Of a stretch of 35,579 nt of DNA, positions 1 through 7,978 are shown one piece after another (position 1 is the first letter of the stretch; every line of letters starts with the position of its first letter). Origin of the DNA: an archaeon (GTDB lineage: Archaea > Asgardarchaeota > Heimdallarchaeia > Heimdallarchaeales > JAJRWK01); assembly GCA_024276795.1 (NCBI GenBank), contig JAJRWK010000005.1:1-35579 (forward strand). Direction: 5' to 3'. The position numbers and the translations under genes were made by a program. The notes beneath the pieces are model-generated. The model was not told the origin of the DNA. It was given only the letters and a program-made list of their open reading frames with translations, and made no database searches.

Positions 1-2
1 AT

Positions 3-314
3 GAGCTTGACAGCGTTGGGTTATTCAGAGAAGCCGTGAATCTTTCTGAACAAGGCCATGACAATGCAGATGTGGCTCTATGGGTGCATCGTTCGTTAGC
101 TATTTCGATGGGAGAAATTGCACGCCTTTTATGAGAGGAAATGGGAATTAAAAGGGTTGGATTCTCGGGAGGAGTTGGATACAACAAGATTATTACAGAA
201 TACTTGCAACAATTCACGAAGAGGATAGGGCTCGAATTTCTAATGCATGAAAGAATTGCTCCGGGGGATGCGGGGATTAGTGCAGGACAACTTTTCTATG
301 CAGGAGGCCGATAA
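3..314 (+). CDS. hypF: HypF C-terminal part, with in-frame TGA (partial at window edge)
   Basis: HypF is the carbamoyltransferase that feeds carbamoyl groups to HypE for the CN ligands of [NiFe] hydrogenases. The frame starting at base 3 has no other stop until TAA at 312-314. It reads the HypF C-terminus: VHRSLA (family FH..la), SGGVGYNK (family SGGVfqN) and APGDAGISAGQ (family PPNDGGISLGQ). A TGA at 132-134 interrupts the frame 11 codons before the Ser of SGGV, with no frameshift on either side. Both halves are clearly HypF, so the ORF track missed the gene because of this codon. The stop lies just before the hypE start, as expected in one operon. The 5' part lies outside the window. Family assignment is firm. 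Whether the gene is functional depends on how the TGA is read. Confidence 0.85.
132..134 (+). other. In-frame TGA in hypF: candidate recoding site or nonsense mutation
   Basis: The codons read LL-TGA-EEMG in the same frame before and after. From memory of the family, this position is often Cys in some HypF proteins (aC..aGl..VaLSGGV) and Arg in others (REETGl). It therefore fits either selenocysteine replacing Cys or a CGA-to-TGA transition. No SECIS could be recognised by eye, and hypE starts directly after the hypF stop, leaving no 3' UTR. Confidence 0.45.
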
Positions 315-318
315 GAAG

Positions 319-1356
319 ATGGTAACAATTGGAAAAACCGTCGAATTGAGCCACGGTGGTGGTGGAAAGCGGATGGATCAACTGATTAGATTCATTGCTG
401 ATAACATTGGTTTAGAAGACCATTCAGAGGATATCGTTGGCCCCAGCAGAACAGACGACAGCGCAGTCATCGCGTGGAAGCCAGAGGATACTTCATTAGT
501 ATTCACAACTGATTCTCACACTATTGATCCCTTGTTTTTTAGAGGGGGCAATATTGGGGACTTAGCAATTGCGGGAACAGTGAATGACCTTGCAGTGATG
601 GGTGCTAAACCGTTGTACCTAACACTAGGAATGATTATTGAGGAGGGATTCGCTTTCGACGACCTTGCAATCATTTCTGAGACGATTGGGAAGAGATGTC
701 GAGAAACTGGAGTGAGAATAGTGGCTGGGGACACAAAGGTCATGCCTAACGGTATGCTTTCCGGGTTGGTATTAAATACCGCTGGAGTTGGCGCGCTCAT
801 CAGAGAACAACCGGTTCACGACGGAAATGCAAGGCCGGGAGACATCATCATTGTTACGGGGTCGATTGGCGATCATGGTACGAGCCTAATGTCGCTTAGG
901 GAGGGCTTGGAATTTGACACGGATTTGGCCTCAGACGTTGCTCCTCTTTGGCCGGCGCTAGAAAGAATAGTCGCAGATCCGAGGGTCCATGCAATGAAAG
1001 ACATGACTCGCGGAGGGTTTGCAAGTGCAGTCAACGAAATAGCCACAAAATCAAGTGTAGCACTAGTTGTAGAAGAAGAGCTGGTACCAGTCAAGCCAGC
1101 GGCACAAGCAATTGCAGACATTCTTGGGCTTGAGATCATGGAGATTTCTTGTGAAGGGAGAGCGTTAATTGTTGCCGAGAAAGGCGCAGAGGATGACCTC
1201 CTTAAAGAACTGAGAAGACACGAGGTCTCAAAGGACGCAGAAGTGATTGGTCATGTGGAAAAGGATCCTCGCGGAAAAGTGTTGATCCGCACAGATATTG
1301 GAGGGACTAGAATTCTTGACAAACCCTATGGAGAACCAATCCCGCGTGTTTGCTAA
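319..1356 (+). CDS. hypE: HypE, hydrogenase maturation (carbamoyl dehydratase)
   Basis: HypE belongs to the PurM/AIR-synthase-like ATPases. It dehydrates a carbamoyl group on its C-terminal Cys to a thiocyanate, the source of the CN ligands of the NiFe centre. Visible features are the N-terminal ELSHGGGGKRM motif, the ATP-site segments DDSAVI, GTVNDLAVMGAKP and DMTRGG, and the diagnostic C-terminal PIPRVC with terminal Cys. The track starts at 247 inside hypF. The ATG at 319 is preferred because an AGGAGG lies about 11 bases upstream and the family begins shortly before the HGGGG motif. This gives 345 aa, close to family length. It overlaps no other gene and is followed by hypA after an 18-base gap. 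Function is assigned with high confidence. Confidence 0.95.
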   Translation: MVTIGKTVELSHGGGGKRMDQLIRFIADNIGLEDHSEDIVGPSRTDDSAVIAWKPEDTSLVFTTDSHTIDPLFFRGGNIGDLAIAGTVNDLAVMGAKPLYLTLGMIIEEGFAFDDLAIISETIGKRCRETGVRIVAGDTKVMPNGMLSGLVLNTAGVGALIREQPVHDGNARPGDIIIVTGSIGDHGTSLMSLREGLEFDTDLASDVAPLWPALERIVADPRVHAMKDMTRGGFASAVNEIATKSSVALVVEEELVPVKPAAQAIADILGLEIMEISCEGRALIVAEKGAEDDLLKELRRHEVSKDAEVIGHVEKDPRGKVLIRTDIGGTRILDKPYGEPIPRVC

Positions 1357-1374
1357 GTATGAGGAGGGTCAGTT

Positions 1375-1710
1375 GTGCACGAAATGACGAGGGTTGAAGA
1401 GCTAGTTCGGGTGCTTAAGAAAAAGGGTGTTAGGGGTAAGGTTCGAATTACGATTGGGCACCTTGAAGCGACGCAAATCATGTTGGAGGAGGTAAAAGAG
1501 TGCTTTGAAATTGCAACAAAAAACACTGATCTAGAAGGGTCGGAAATTGTTTTCGTTCCACAGCCAATCAGGATGAAGTGTAACGATTGTGAGGCGGTTT
1601 TTGATGTGTCATTCGATGATTTGCCCCTCAGATGCCCTATTTGTCGAAAAGACGATTGCCAGCTTTTAGAAGATGATGAACTATCCATAATAGCAGTAGA
1701 TACACCCTGA
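1375..1710 (+). CDS. hypA: HypA, nickel insertion chaperone
   Basis: HypA is the zinc/nickel metallochaperone that delivers Ni to the hydrogenase large subunit with HypB. The protein starts MHEMTRVEEL, where His2 (and Glu3) of the MHE motif bind nickel in the family. The structural zinc site is visible as CNDC and CPIC near residues 70-95. Length is 111 aa, typical of the family. The start codon is GTG, preceded by a GGAGG (GAGGAGGGTC) a few bases upstream. It is the last visible gene of the hypF-hypE-hypA series. No hydrogenase structural genes or hypB lie in the window, so they must be upstream or elsewhere. Confidence 0.93.
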   Translation: MHEMTRVEELVRVLKKKGVRGKVRITIGHLEATQIMLEEVKECFEIATKNTDLEGSEIVFVPQPIRMKCNDCEAVFDVSFDDLPLRCPICRKDDCQLLEDDELSIIAVDTP

Positions 1711-1837
1711 AGAAGTCAGACAACACTGTATGCGTCTCTTAATTTTTAGTTTATGACCCTTCTTGGTAGAGATTTGGTTCTTCACTAAACCTTTTCAACA
1801 CATTTTAATCTAGCTAACTTGGAGAGGTGTAATCTTC

Positions 1838-2491
1838 ATGTCAGTAGAAATCGACGAAGAAACGAAACAGCAAGTTAGACAAATATTAACCAATATTCAG
1901 AATCCAGTTACTTTGCGCGTCTTCCTTGATCAGGAAAATTGCGTGTATTGTAATGAGACAAAGAGCCTTGTAGAGCAACTCGCAGAAATGGCTCCCGAAG
2001 GAAAACTAATATTGGATATTCATGATTGTACAGAGGATAAATCCTCGATGGAAAAATTCGGGATCGACAGAATACCGGCAATTATTGTCGACAATGGTGA
2101 GACAACAAATATCCGCTATTACGGAATTCCGGCAGGCTATGAGTTCAGTGCTTTGCTAGAAGATATCTTGGACATTAGCCGCGGTGAGACCGAATTCCTT
2201 TCTCCAAGTGCTCAAGAATATATCAAATCAATTGATAAACCTGTGCACATCATGGTATTTGTTACGCCTACATGCCCGTACTGTCCCCGAGCGGTTAGAC
2301 AAGCACATGCAGCGGCATTGCTAAACAAAAACATTAAAGCAGAAATGATTGAATCCATGGAATTCCAGGAACTGGCTCAGAAATACAGTGTTTATGGGGT
2401 CCCCAAGATTGTGATTAATGATAAAGTAGAAATTGAAGGGGCACCTCCAGAGCCCATGTTCATCCAGAAGCTCAAAGAGGCTTTAGCATAG
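1838..2491 (+). CDS. Protein disulfide oxidoreductase, tandem thioredoxin folds
   Basis: This 217-aa protein has two thioredoxin/glutaredoxin-like halves, the layout of archaeal PDO (glutaredoxin-like) proteins that form or isomerise disulfides in the cytoplasm. The first half has a CVYC active site at residues 35-38 and a cis-Pro region at RIPAI. The second half has CPYC at 146-149 and a cis-Pro at GVPKI. Charged helices separate the halves near residue 115-130. The ATG at 1838 is preceded by GGAGAGGTG at a good distance. A 127-base gap separates it from hypA, and the following gene converges on it, so it is probably monocistronic. PDO is typical of archaea and rare in mesophilic bacteria. 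Redox partner is not visible nearby. Confidence 0.9.
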   Translation: MSVEIDEETKQQVRQILTNIQNPVTLRVFLDQENCVYCNETKSLVEQLAEMAPEGKLILDIHDCTEDKSSMEKFGIDRIPAIIVDNGETTNIRYYGIPAGYEFSALLEDILDISRGETEFLSPSAQEYIKSIDKPVHIMVFVTPTCPYCPRAVRQAHAAALLNKNIKAEMIESMEFQELAQKYSVYGVPKIVINDKVEIEGAPPEPMFIQKLKEALA

Positions 2492-2533
2492 CCGCTCTTT
2501 TGTGGCCCAGAAAGCCCCCGATTCTCCTCCTTT

Positions 2534-3217
2534 TCATTGCCAGATTCTTTTTAGCAACCTAGCTTTTCCAGAATTTTCGTCATACGAGAACAGGCCAGCG
2601 TTTCGAAGTTCAAATAATGCTCTCCTTACGGCCAGAGGCTCGATTCCAGTAGCTCTTGCAAGTTCCTTTATTGTCCATTCTTGTTTTTCCCCATGAGCAA
2701 CAACAAGAATACGTGTGTGAGGATTCGCACTATACACCTTTTCGAGGAGAACTAGGTAAATATCCAGCATCTTGAGCGCGTCAATTTGTTTTCCTCGTTC
2801 CATCGTTAGGTCTTCGTATTGTTTCGAAATATGCTCGAGTTGTGAGGTTATATGATTCATCTGACTCTTGACTTGAGCTAGATTTGTTTGCAAATCTTCG
2901 TTTTCAGATTTTAGCGAGTCAATCTCGTTGTCTTTTTGAAGCAAAAGGTCTGCTACGTGATCTAGTTCTAATCGTAGTGCCTCTGCTTGCCTTAGGCTCT
3001 TGTCGTAGCTTTCCTTCAATTGCTCGTGCTTCTTCAACTGTGTTTTTAGTTTCTCGAGTTGAGCATTTACATCGGTGATTTGGCTTTTGAATCGAGCGTT
3101 TTCTCCCTCATAGTGTGCTACAAGCTTTTCGAATATTTCCCCAACATCTGCTTTCAGAGACGCGAAAGTTGAATCTAGGGTTTTGGCAAGTTCTTCGTTG
3201 TATTTGTCTGGCTTCAT
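2534..3217 (-). CDS. Coiled-coil protein with C-terminal winged helix
   Basis: About 227 aa. Residues 1-150 are highly charged with heptad-like Leu/Ile spacing and repeated KLK, LKSEN and LEHISKQ stretches, predicting a long coiled coil. Residues about 165-227 look like a small winged helix: WTIKELARATGIEPLAVRRALFELRNAGL reads as helix, turn, recognition helix, followed by a beta wing. It may dimerise through the coil and bind DNA, but no target is visible. The track starts at TTG 3229; the ATG at 3217 (MKPDKYN) is preferred. It lies downstream of the YhfC-like and MFS genes on the same strand with an 80-base gap, so it could be their regulator or a separate unit. Specific function unknown. 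Confidence 0.65.
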   Translation of the reverse strand: MKPDKYNEELAKTLDSTFASLKADVGEIFEKLVAHYEGENARFKSQITDVNAQLEKLKTQLKKHEQLKESYDKSLRQAEALRLELDHVADLLLQKDNEIDSLKSENEDLQTNLAQVKSQMNHITSQLEHISKQYEDLTMERGKQIDALKMLDIYLVLLEKVYSANPHTRILVVAHGEKQEWTIKELARATGIEPLAVRRALFELRNAGLFSYDENSGKARLLKRIWQ

Positions 3218-3311
3218 TTTGGTTCTCAAAAAATTACTTCATCACGGATTTTTAATGTTAGCGGGGATGCCGAAAAGTAATCTGCTTGAGCCTGTTCTTG
3301 AATGAGAAGAA

Positions 3312-4151
3312 TTAGGAATCGATTCTTTTGGTAATTGGCTCCAGTGATTCTTGAAACAAAGATTGGTGAGAGAAAATCATGGCAATGAGGACAAGAAAAT
3401 ACATGGAGTCAATAACAATTATTCGCCCCACATCTCCAACTACAGTACGTAGACTCCAGCCAACTACTTGTGGGATGAAAAGATATGCAACATGCCAGTT
3501 AATGGCTTGCAATAAGGGTTTTAGATTTCCTTGGGTTACAGAACTCCAGACCAAGATTGAGAGGAGTACCGTGAGGAAAGCGTATAGAGATCTTTCCAGA
3601 GCGCCAGAAAGTAGTGAAGGGTCAAGGGTGAGAGACTGCCCAGGGTCTAGAAGTGCTATCGTTAATTGGGGAGTATAGAGGAAAGCAGTTTCTGTGAACC
3701 CCCAACCCAGACCAAAAGCAATGATTGGAGGTGTTTTGCTTAGTGATGAGAATTTCATAATCTCGTAAAAGCGGATGAATTGAGCTGTAATCCCAAAAAG
3801 CAAGGCTAGCATGAGAATATAGCCCATGTGGTTCGCCAAATACTCAGATGCTTGAGCGGCTTTTTCAGAATTCGAACTCAATTCGGCAGTGTCAAATCCA
3901 GCCTGTCTCAAAACCAGCTCTCCAACTAATAATCTTGGAATAAACAATAGGACTTGGGCAATGATCCAGCCAAAAGTTCCGAGGAGAGTCGCTTGTAACA
4001 AGCTTGGTGCTTCTGTTTTTGAGACGAAGTAGAAGGCAATCAAGACTGGGCCGGCCGCGAGGAGCAAAACCAAGAGATAAACAATGAATTCCAACATAAT
4101 ATCTAGTTGCAGATTGTTTTGTGTTTCCAAAAGATTTTTGCTTTCTTCCAC
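3312..4151 (-). CDS. Seven-TM membrane protein, YhfC-like putative intramembrane peptidase
   Basis: 279 aa from a GTG start; about seven hydrophobic spans. A segment GLGWGFTE resembles the YhfC-family GxGxGxxE motif, and ERSLYAFLTVLLSILVWSS followed about 20 residues later by INWHVAYLF resembles the family ER....H..S.LV.......H pattern. YhfC proteins are grouped with PrsW/CPBP-type putative metalloproteases. Here the Glu and the last His are present, but the first His of the ER helix is replaced (TVLLS), so catalysis is doubtful. The start lies 4 bases after the MFS stop, implying translational coupling. ATG 4097 is an alternative start. Family call is by eye and tentative; that it is an integral membrane protein is firm. 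Confidence 0.5.
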   Translation of the reverse strand: MEESKNLLETQNNLQLDIMLEFIVYLLVLLLAAGPVLIAFYFVSKTEAPSLLQATLLGTFGWIIAQVLLFIPRLLVGELVLRQAGFDTAELSSNSEKAAQASEYLANHMGYILMLALLFGITAQFIRFYEIMKFSSLSKTPPIIAFGLGWGFTETAFLYTPQLTIALLDPGQSLTLDPSLLSGALERSLYAFLTVLLSILVWSSVTQGNLKPLLQAINWHVAYLFIPQVVGWSLRTVVGDVGRIIVIDSMYFLVLIAMIFSHQSLFQESLEPITKRIDS

Positions 4152-4155
4152 ACAA

Positions 4156-5592
4156 CTATTCTATGCTTAGACTATCTGAAACAGTGATGGAAATTGGTTC
4201 TTGATTGGAAACACCTACCGATACGGGAGGAGCTTCAATGACCGAGAGAAGTTCAGCTTCTGCTCTTCTCCGACCTTGTTCTCGATAGTATACATAGGTT
4301 AGGCTGGCGAGCGAGATCACGGATAGTCCAATTGTCATTGCATAGAGCGTGAAAATCCCGAGAATTGTAATTCCCCCGACAGTCCAAGTTAGATTGATGA
4401 CTTTGTCATATACAATTCCGCCAAAAATTGGGCCTATAATCGCCCCAATGTTAAAAAACATTTGAACGGTACCGAATTCTTCTCCTCTTTTGTTTGCTGG
4501 TACAACTTCTGATTGAAGAGCTCGAAAGACAGGCATTCTAATTGCCATTGACATTTGGCGGAGGATGAACACAGCGATGAGCCATGCAATGGCCATTTTT
4601 ATGCCCAGCAATAGAATGAAGAACCCCCCCGTAAGTGTTGAAAACCACAAGATAGGAATTCGACCCTTTCTATCGGAAAGCCAGCCACCAAGGGGGTTCA
4701 TAAACATCCCTACGACAGACCCTAGACCAATAACAACACCAATTACTTCTGTGGACATGTGATAATAGTCTAGGAGAAAGATTGTCATAAGAGGAAAGAT
4801 GCTACTGAAGGCAAATCCATTGAGCACTGCATATCCATACATAGCTATCAGAATGGGTGGCTTCTTGAAAAGAGGAGTTCGCGCTGTCTTTGCGAGCGAT
4901 TTAGTGCTTCGAGTGGGAGCAATAATCATGATGCCGATAGTTTTTCCGATTTCACCAATGGTCATTGGTTTTTCTTCCTTAGGATCATGAATCAAGAGGT
5001 GTGCGAGTATTGCAGAGAGGAATGAGAGCAAAGCAGTTGAAAGAAACAATGCGCGATAAGAAGCAAGGTCTCCTAAGCCAAAATACTGATTGATAAGATA
5101 GTAGCCCGCAGAACCCATAAATGGTCCGACTGCCCACCCAATTTGCATGGAAAACATGAAGAGGCCGAGGTTTCGTCCCAGCTTTTCTTCGGATGACGTG
5201 TCAGCGACTAGTGCTTCTGCGACTGGCCAGACCGCGGCACTCGCTACGCCTTGGAAAAAACGAGCGATAAACAGTAGCCAGAAGCTAGAAGCAAATCCAT
5301 ACATGGCGCTTATGAAACCATAAAAGATAAGACCTACAAGGATGACGGGCTTTCTTCCTGAAGAATCACTTAATGCCCCATACTTTGGCGCTAAGAATGC
5401 CCTCGAAATCATGAACCCGGCGGCAAGAAAGCCAATTTGAGTAGCAATTCCGATTGATCCGATAATGGGGATGTCGACGGTTTCTCCAATGGCGGCTAGG
5501 TAAAGTGGGATAAATGGCATGATAAGGCCGTAACTCAAGTTGATTACGAAAGAGGATAGACTGAGGGCAAAGAGAGTGCGCGTGCGATCCAT
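4156..5592 (-). CDS. MFS transporter, 12 TM
   Basis: A major facilitator superfamily secondary transporter with about 12 membrane spans in two halves. The loop 2-3 motif A is seen as GALSDSSGRKPV in the first half and again as GGWLSDRKGRIPI in the second. Length from the chosen start is 478 aa, normal for MFS. The track starts at 5724, inside the divergent intergenic region; the ATG at 5592 (MDRTRTLF) is preferred because TM1 begins directly after it and this leaves about 140 bases for the divergent promoters shared with the gene at 5734. It heads an apparent operon with the YhfC-like protein. Substrate cannot be told; the overall look is that of the drug-efflux type. Confidence 0.9.
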   Translation of the reverse strand: MDRTRTLFALSLSSFVINLSYGLIMPFIPLYLAAIGETVDIPIIGSIGIATQIGFLAAGFMISRAFLAPKYGALSDSSGRKPVILVGLIFYGFISAMYGFASSFWLLFIARFFQGVASAAVWPVAEALVADTSSEEKLGRNLGLFMFSMQIGWAVGPFMGSAGYYLINQYFGLGDLASYRALFLSTALLSFLSAILAHLLIHDPKEEKPMTIGEIGKTIGIMIIAPTRSTKSLAKTARTPLFKKPPILIAMYGYAVLNGFAFSSIFPLMTIFLLDYYHMSTEVIGVVIGLGSVVGMFMNPLGGWLSDRKGRIPILWFSTLTGGFFILLLGIKMAIAWLIAVFILRQMSMAIRMPVFRALQSEVVPANKRGEEFGTVQMFFNIGAIIGPIFGGIVYDKVINLTWTVGGITILGIFTLYAMTIGLSVISLASLTYVYYREQGRRRAEAELLSVIEAPPVSVGVSNQEPISITVSDSLSIE

Positions 5593-5733
5593 TCTAATTT
5601 TTTTTACTGGTAAAGAACATTTAACTGTTCCCCTTCTTTCTAATACAAATGTACTTTTGAAAACAGTGAGAAATGAAGCGCACAAAGAATGGACTTTTCT
5701 ACGCGATGTGTCAGACACTAGCATAGAAGGGCA

Positions 5734-6276
5734 ATGAATTCGAATTCAGAGAATGATGATAACAGAAAAGACATGCCCGAAGAAGTCACTTCTTGGGAGG
5801 AACTATTTGGTAGTCTACAAGAAGATATATTGCGCGAATTTGGAGGACAAAGCATCCATGGATTTATTCCTCGAAAGATCGAGATTGAGCAAATACCAGG
5901 TGAACAAGCATTGTGGACCAAAATAACAGATCCTTCGGGTCATGTGTTTGAAAACAAGCTCTCTCCAATCACTGCATTGTTATTGGCTTTCGCGCATTTA
6001 TCGACAATGGTTCACGGGTCAATCGAGCAGAAGCCAACAATTTCTGCTGAAGAGTTTTTGAAATATTCCCAGGAATCCTTGTTATTATTGATTATTCAAT
6101 ATTTCCAAGGAAGAGAAGAATTGAGCGATTTCTTACAGGATGAAAAGAGAATTGAAAAACTCGAGGGTGCAGTGAACATGGCAGCTTGGGAACTCGCTGA
6201 GATCCTTCAAAAGGCATTTTTCAGAGCGGGAAGGAGAGATGATGAAACTGAGGACGAGAATGATAAAGTTGTTTAA
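5734..6276 (+). CDS. Hypothetical acidic/helical protein
   Basis: 180 aa, not recognised. The first 15 residues are polar and disordered-looking. The centre (WTKITDPSGHVFENKLSP) looks like a beta hairpin. The rest is helical and amphipathic, ending in a charged tail (RRDDETEDENDKVV). No signal peptide, membrane span or metal motif is visible. It starts the plus-strand series 5734-7977, with a 23-base gap to the CxxC protein gene, so it is probably the first gene of an operon divergent from the MFS transporter. Coding character is supported by length, by fit with its neighbours and by lack of a better frame. Confidence 0.7.
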   Translation: MNSNSENDDNRKDMPEEVTSWEELFGSLQEDILREFGGQSIHGFIPRKIEIEQIPGEQALWTKITDPSGHVFENKLSPITALLLAFAHLSTMVHGSIEQKPTISAEEFLKYSQESLLLLIIQYFQGREELSDFLQDEKRIEKLEGAVNMAAWELAEILQKAFFRAGRRDDETEDENDKVV

Positions 6277-6299
6277 GGCAAGCCGAGAAGTGAGCCTAT

Positions 6300-6566
6300 A
6301 TGAGTGCGTTACAAGATGAAACTGGAGAAATAATTGTTTGTGCTATCTGCTCTAAAGAGATTAGCATTGAGAACTACATTTCCTTGTCTCTTATACGTCA
6401 AAGTATCAATGTGGAAAAGAGAGAAGCGGAAATCCATGAGTGGGAAGATTTACTATATTTCTGTGGTGAGTGCAAAGGCATGGAAGAGTTACCTGACATT
6501 TTGCTTTCGATTCTGGCGAGTGATGTTGATTCTAAAGAAGAAGCTTCTAAGGAAGACAAGAGTTGA
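6300..6566 (+). CDS. Small protein with two CxxC knuckles
   Basis: 88 aa. CAIC at about residues 14-17 and CGEC at about 55-58 form one probable four-Cys zinc site separated by a helical linker of about 37 residues. The C-terminus is acidic and Lys-rich (KEEASKEDKS). No family is recognised. An alternative-frame ORF (6334-6624) covers the same DNA but lacks the paired CxxC logic and is taken as a shadow. It sits between an unknown gene and the CYTH gene with short gaps, consistent with co-transcription. Confidence 0.65.
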   Translation: MSALQDETGEIIVCAICSKEISIENYISLSLIRQSINVEKREAEIHEWEDLLYFCGECKGMEELPDILLSILASDVDSKEEASKEDKS

Positions 6567-6610
6567 ATGGGGGCTTAGATTTTTAGAGAAGAGATTCAAA
6601 TGTGGGAGCA

Positions 6611-7171
6611 ATGCTAGAAGTTGAGGTTAAGGTTCGTATTCTTCAAGCGGATCGTATCCCTGAATTAATTGCGAAGATCATAGAAAGGGGATATGAAGAC
6701 TTAGGTATGGTTATTGACGAGGATTTGTACTTCAATCATCCTTGTAGAGATTTTGCAAATACCGATGAAGCTCTTCGCATTCGGGGAGGGGAAAGACCCA
6801 CCCTTACGTACAAAGGACCAAAATTATCCGCAAAATCCAAAACAAGAGAAGAGATTGTCGTGGAAATCAATGATTCGAATAACATGGAGAAGCTCTTGGT
6901 AAGTCTTGGGTTTCGAATCGTTGGACGGGTTTACAAAGAGCGTAGAAAGTTTTCAAAAGGAAATGCTCTGCTCACCATTGATCATGTCCCCAAGCTGGGG
7001 TGGTTCGCTGAGCTAGAAACATTGGTGGAAAGTGAGGAGGACTTTTCACAGTTGGAACGAAAAGCCATTGATGACTTAAAGCGAATATTTTCTGAAGTTG
7101 TATATATTCGAGAATCTTACCTTGAAATGTTGCTTGAAAACGGGATTACCGATAATTCTCCCAGAGCGTAG
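6611..7171 (+). CDS. cyaB: CYTH-domain protein (CyaB-type, class IV adenylate cyclase-like)
   Basis: CYTH proteins form an eight-strand tunnel that binds triphosphates with metal ions; members are adenylate cyclases, thiamine triphosphatases or tripolyphosphatases. The signature ExExK is at the very start (MLEVEVKV, E3/E5/K7). Other family marks are DEALRIRGG, TLTYKGP and KTREEIVVEI. Length is 186 aa from ATG 6611, matching archaeal CyaB-like proteins. The track's GTG at 6602 would add three residues before the conserved start and is less likely. It is the third of four closely spaced genes. Which triphosphate reaction it performs cannot be decided from sequence; many archaeal members are hydrolases rather than cyclases. 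Confidence 0.88.
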   Translation: MLEVEVKVRILQADRIPELIAKIIERGYEDLGMVIDEDLYFNHPCRDFANTDEALRIRGGERPTLTYKGPKLSAKSKTREEIVVEINDSNNMEKLLVSLGFRIVGRVYKERRKFSKGNALLTIDHVPKLGWFAELETLVESEEDFSQLERKAIDDLKRIFSEVVYIRESYLEMLLENGITDNSPRA

Positions 7172-7218
7172 TTTAGCAATAAACAAATAGACCCTATGCA
7201 TAGAGTTGCTAGAGCGAA

Positions 7219-7977
7219 ATGTCAGGACTTGCAAAGGGCAGAGGGTTCATTGTAGCGGGAAAATCATTGAACCACGGGACGATTACAGCAGAATTGAAAG
7301 AATTAACGTCAAGATCGGGATTTGAGTTGTTCAAGCCCTTCCGTATGAAGTCTCAGCAACTCGGGGGGGTTTTTGGGTTTCAATATGGTGTTGATTCTCA
7401 AAACGAGTTTTGGAGAGTAGCTGGAGAAATTAGTGAGCATTTTAAGGATGAAGATGTGGTTCTTCAGTTCCTCGAACAGCCGGATTTCCTATCTTCAAAT
7501 TGGAACCCAGCGGGTTATCTAATTAGGCGTGGTTTTTCTCCGAGATGGCCTCGCGACTTTGAAGTGTCATTCTTGTTTTTACAAATTGCTTTTTTGACCA
7601 AACCATGGCAGAAGATTATCAGTGAGGAACTGGCCAGTTTCAGTGAAAAATGGGATGAAGCATTCTATTTGGAGAATTGGAGGCATTACTTGATCTATTT
7701 GTTTATTGTCTTACCGGGACACAAAGACCTGAATTACGCGAACATGCTATTGACAGATCTGGTTCAAGGATTTCTGAAAAAAGGAGAGAATACAGAGCCA
7801 TTGACTGAAAGGCCAGAGAAACTAGACTTTCTCTACCATGATTATGAGGAAACAATTTTTTCGGGAATATTAGCAAGTACGACTCAGGGCGTCTGGATTA
7901 CAAGTAAAAATGTCGTACAACTTTCTCTTCATTTAGAAGACGAGAACGCATTTTTCATAATTGAACCGAAGTCATAG
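7219..7977 (+). CDS. Hypothetical protein, 252 aa
   Basis: Not recognised. It has mixed alpha/beta composition and is rich in aromatic residues (several Trp, many Phe/Tyr). There is a hydrophobic helix FLFLQIAFLT and another YLIYLFIVLPG, which could be buried helices rather than membrane spans. No catalytic or metal motif stands out. It ends one base before the convergent amidohydrolase gene. The gap to the CYTH gene is 47 bases, so it is probably the last gene of the 5734-7977 group. Confidence 0.7.
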   Translation: MSGLAKGRGFIVAGKSLNHGTITAELKELTSRSGFELFKPFRMKSQQLGGVFGFQYGVDSQNEFWRVAGEISEHFKDEDVVLQFLEQPDFLSSNWNPAGYLIRRGFSPRWPRDFEVSFLFLQIAFLTKPWQKIISEELASFSEKWDEAFYLENWRHYLIYLFIVLPGHKDLNYANMLLTDLVQGFLKKGENTEPLTERPEKLDFLYHDYEETIFSGILASTTQGVWITSKNVVQLSLHLEDENAFFIIEPKS

Positions 7978-7978
7978 T

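Noticed and set aside
1711-1837. Possible SECIS-like hairpin in the 3' region of the hyp operon (AGAC...GTCT)
   Set aside because: Only a four-base stem with an unpaired bulge, and no archaeal SECIS core (GAA...A) could be recognised; too weak to report as an element.
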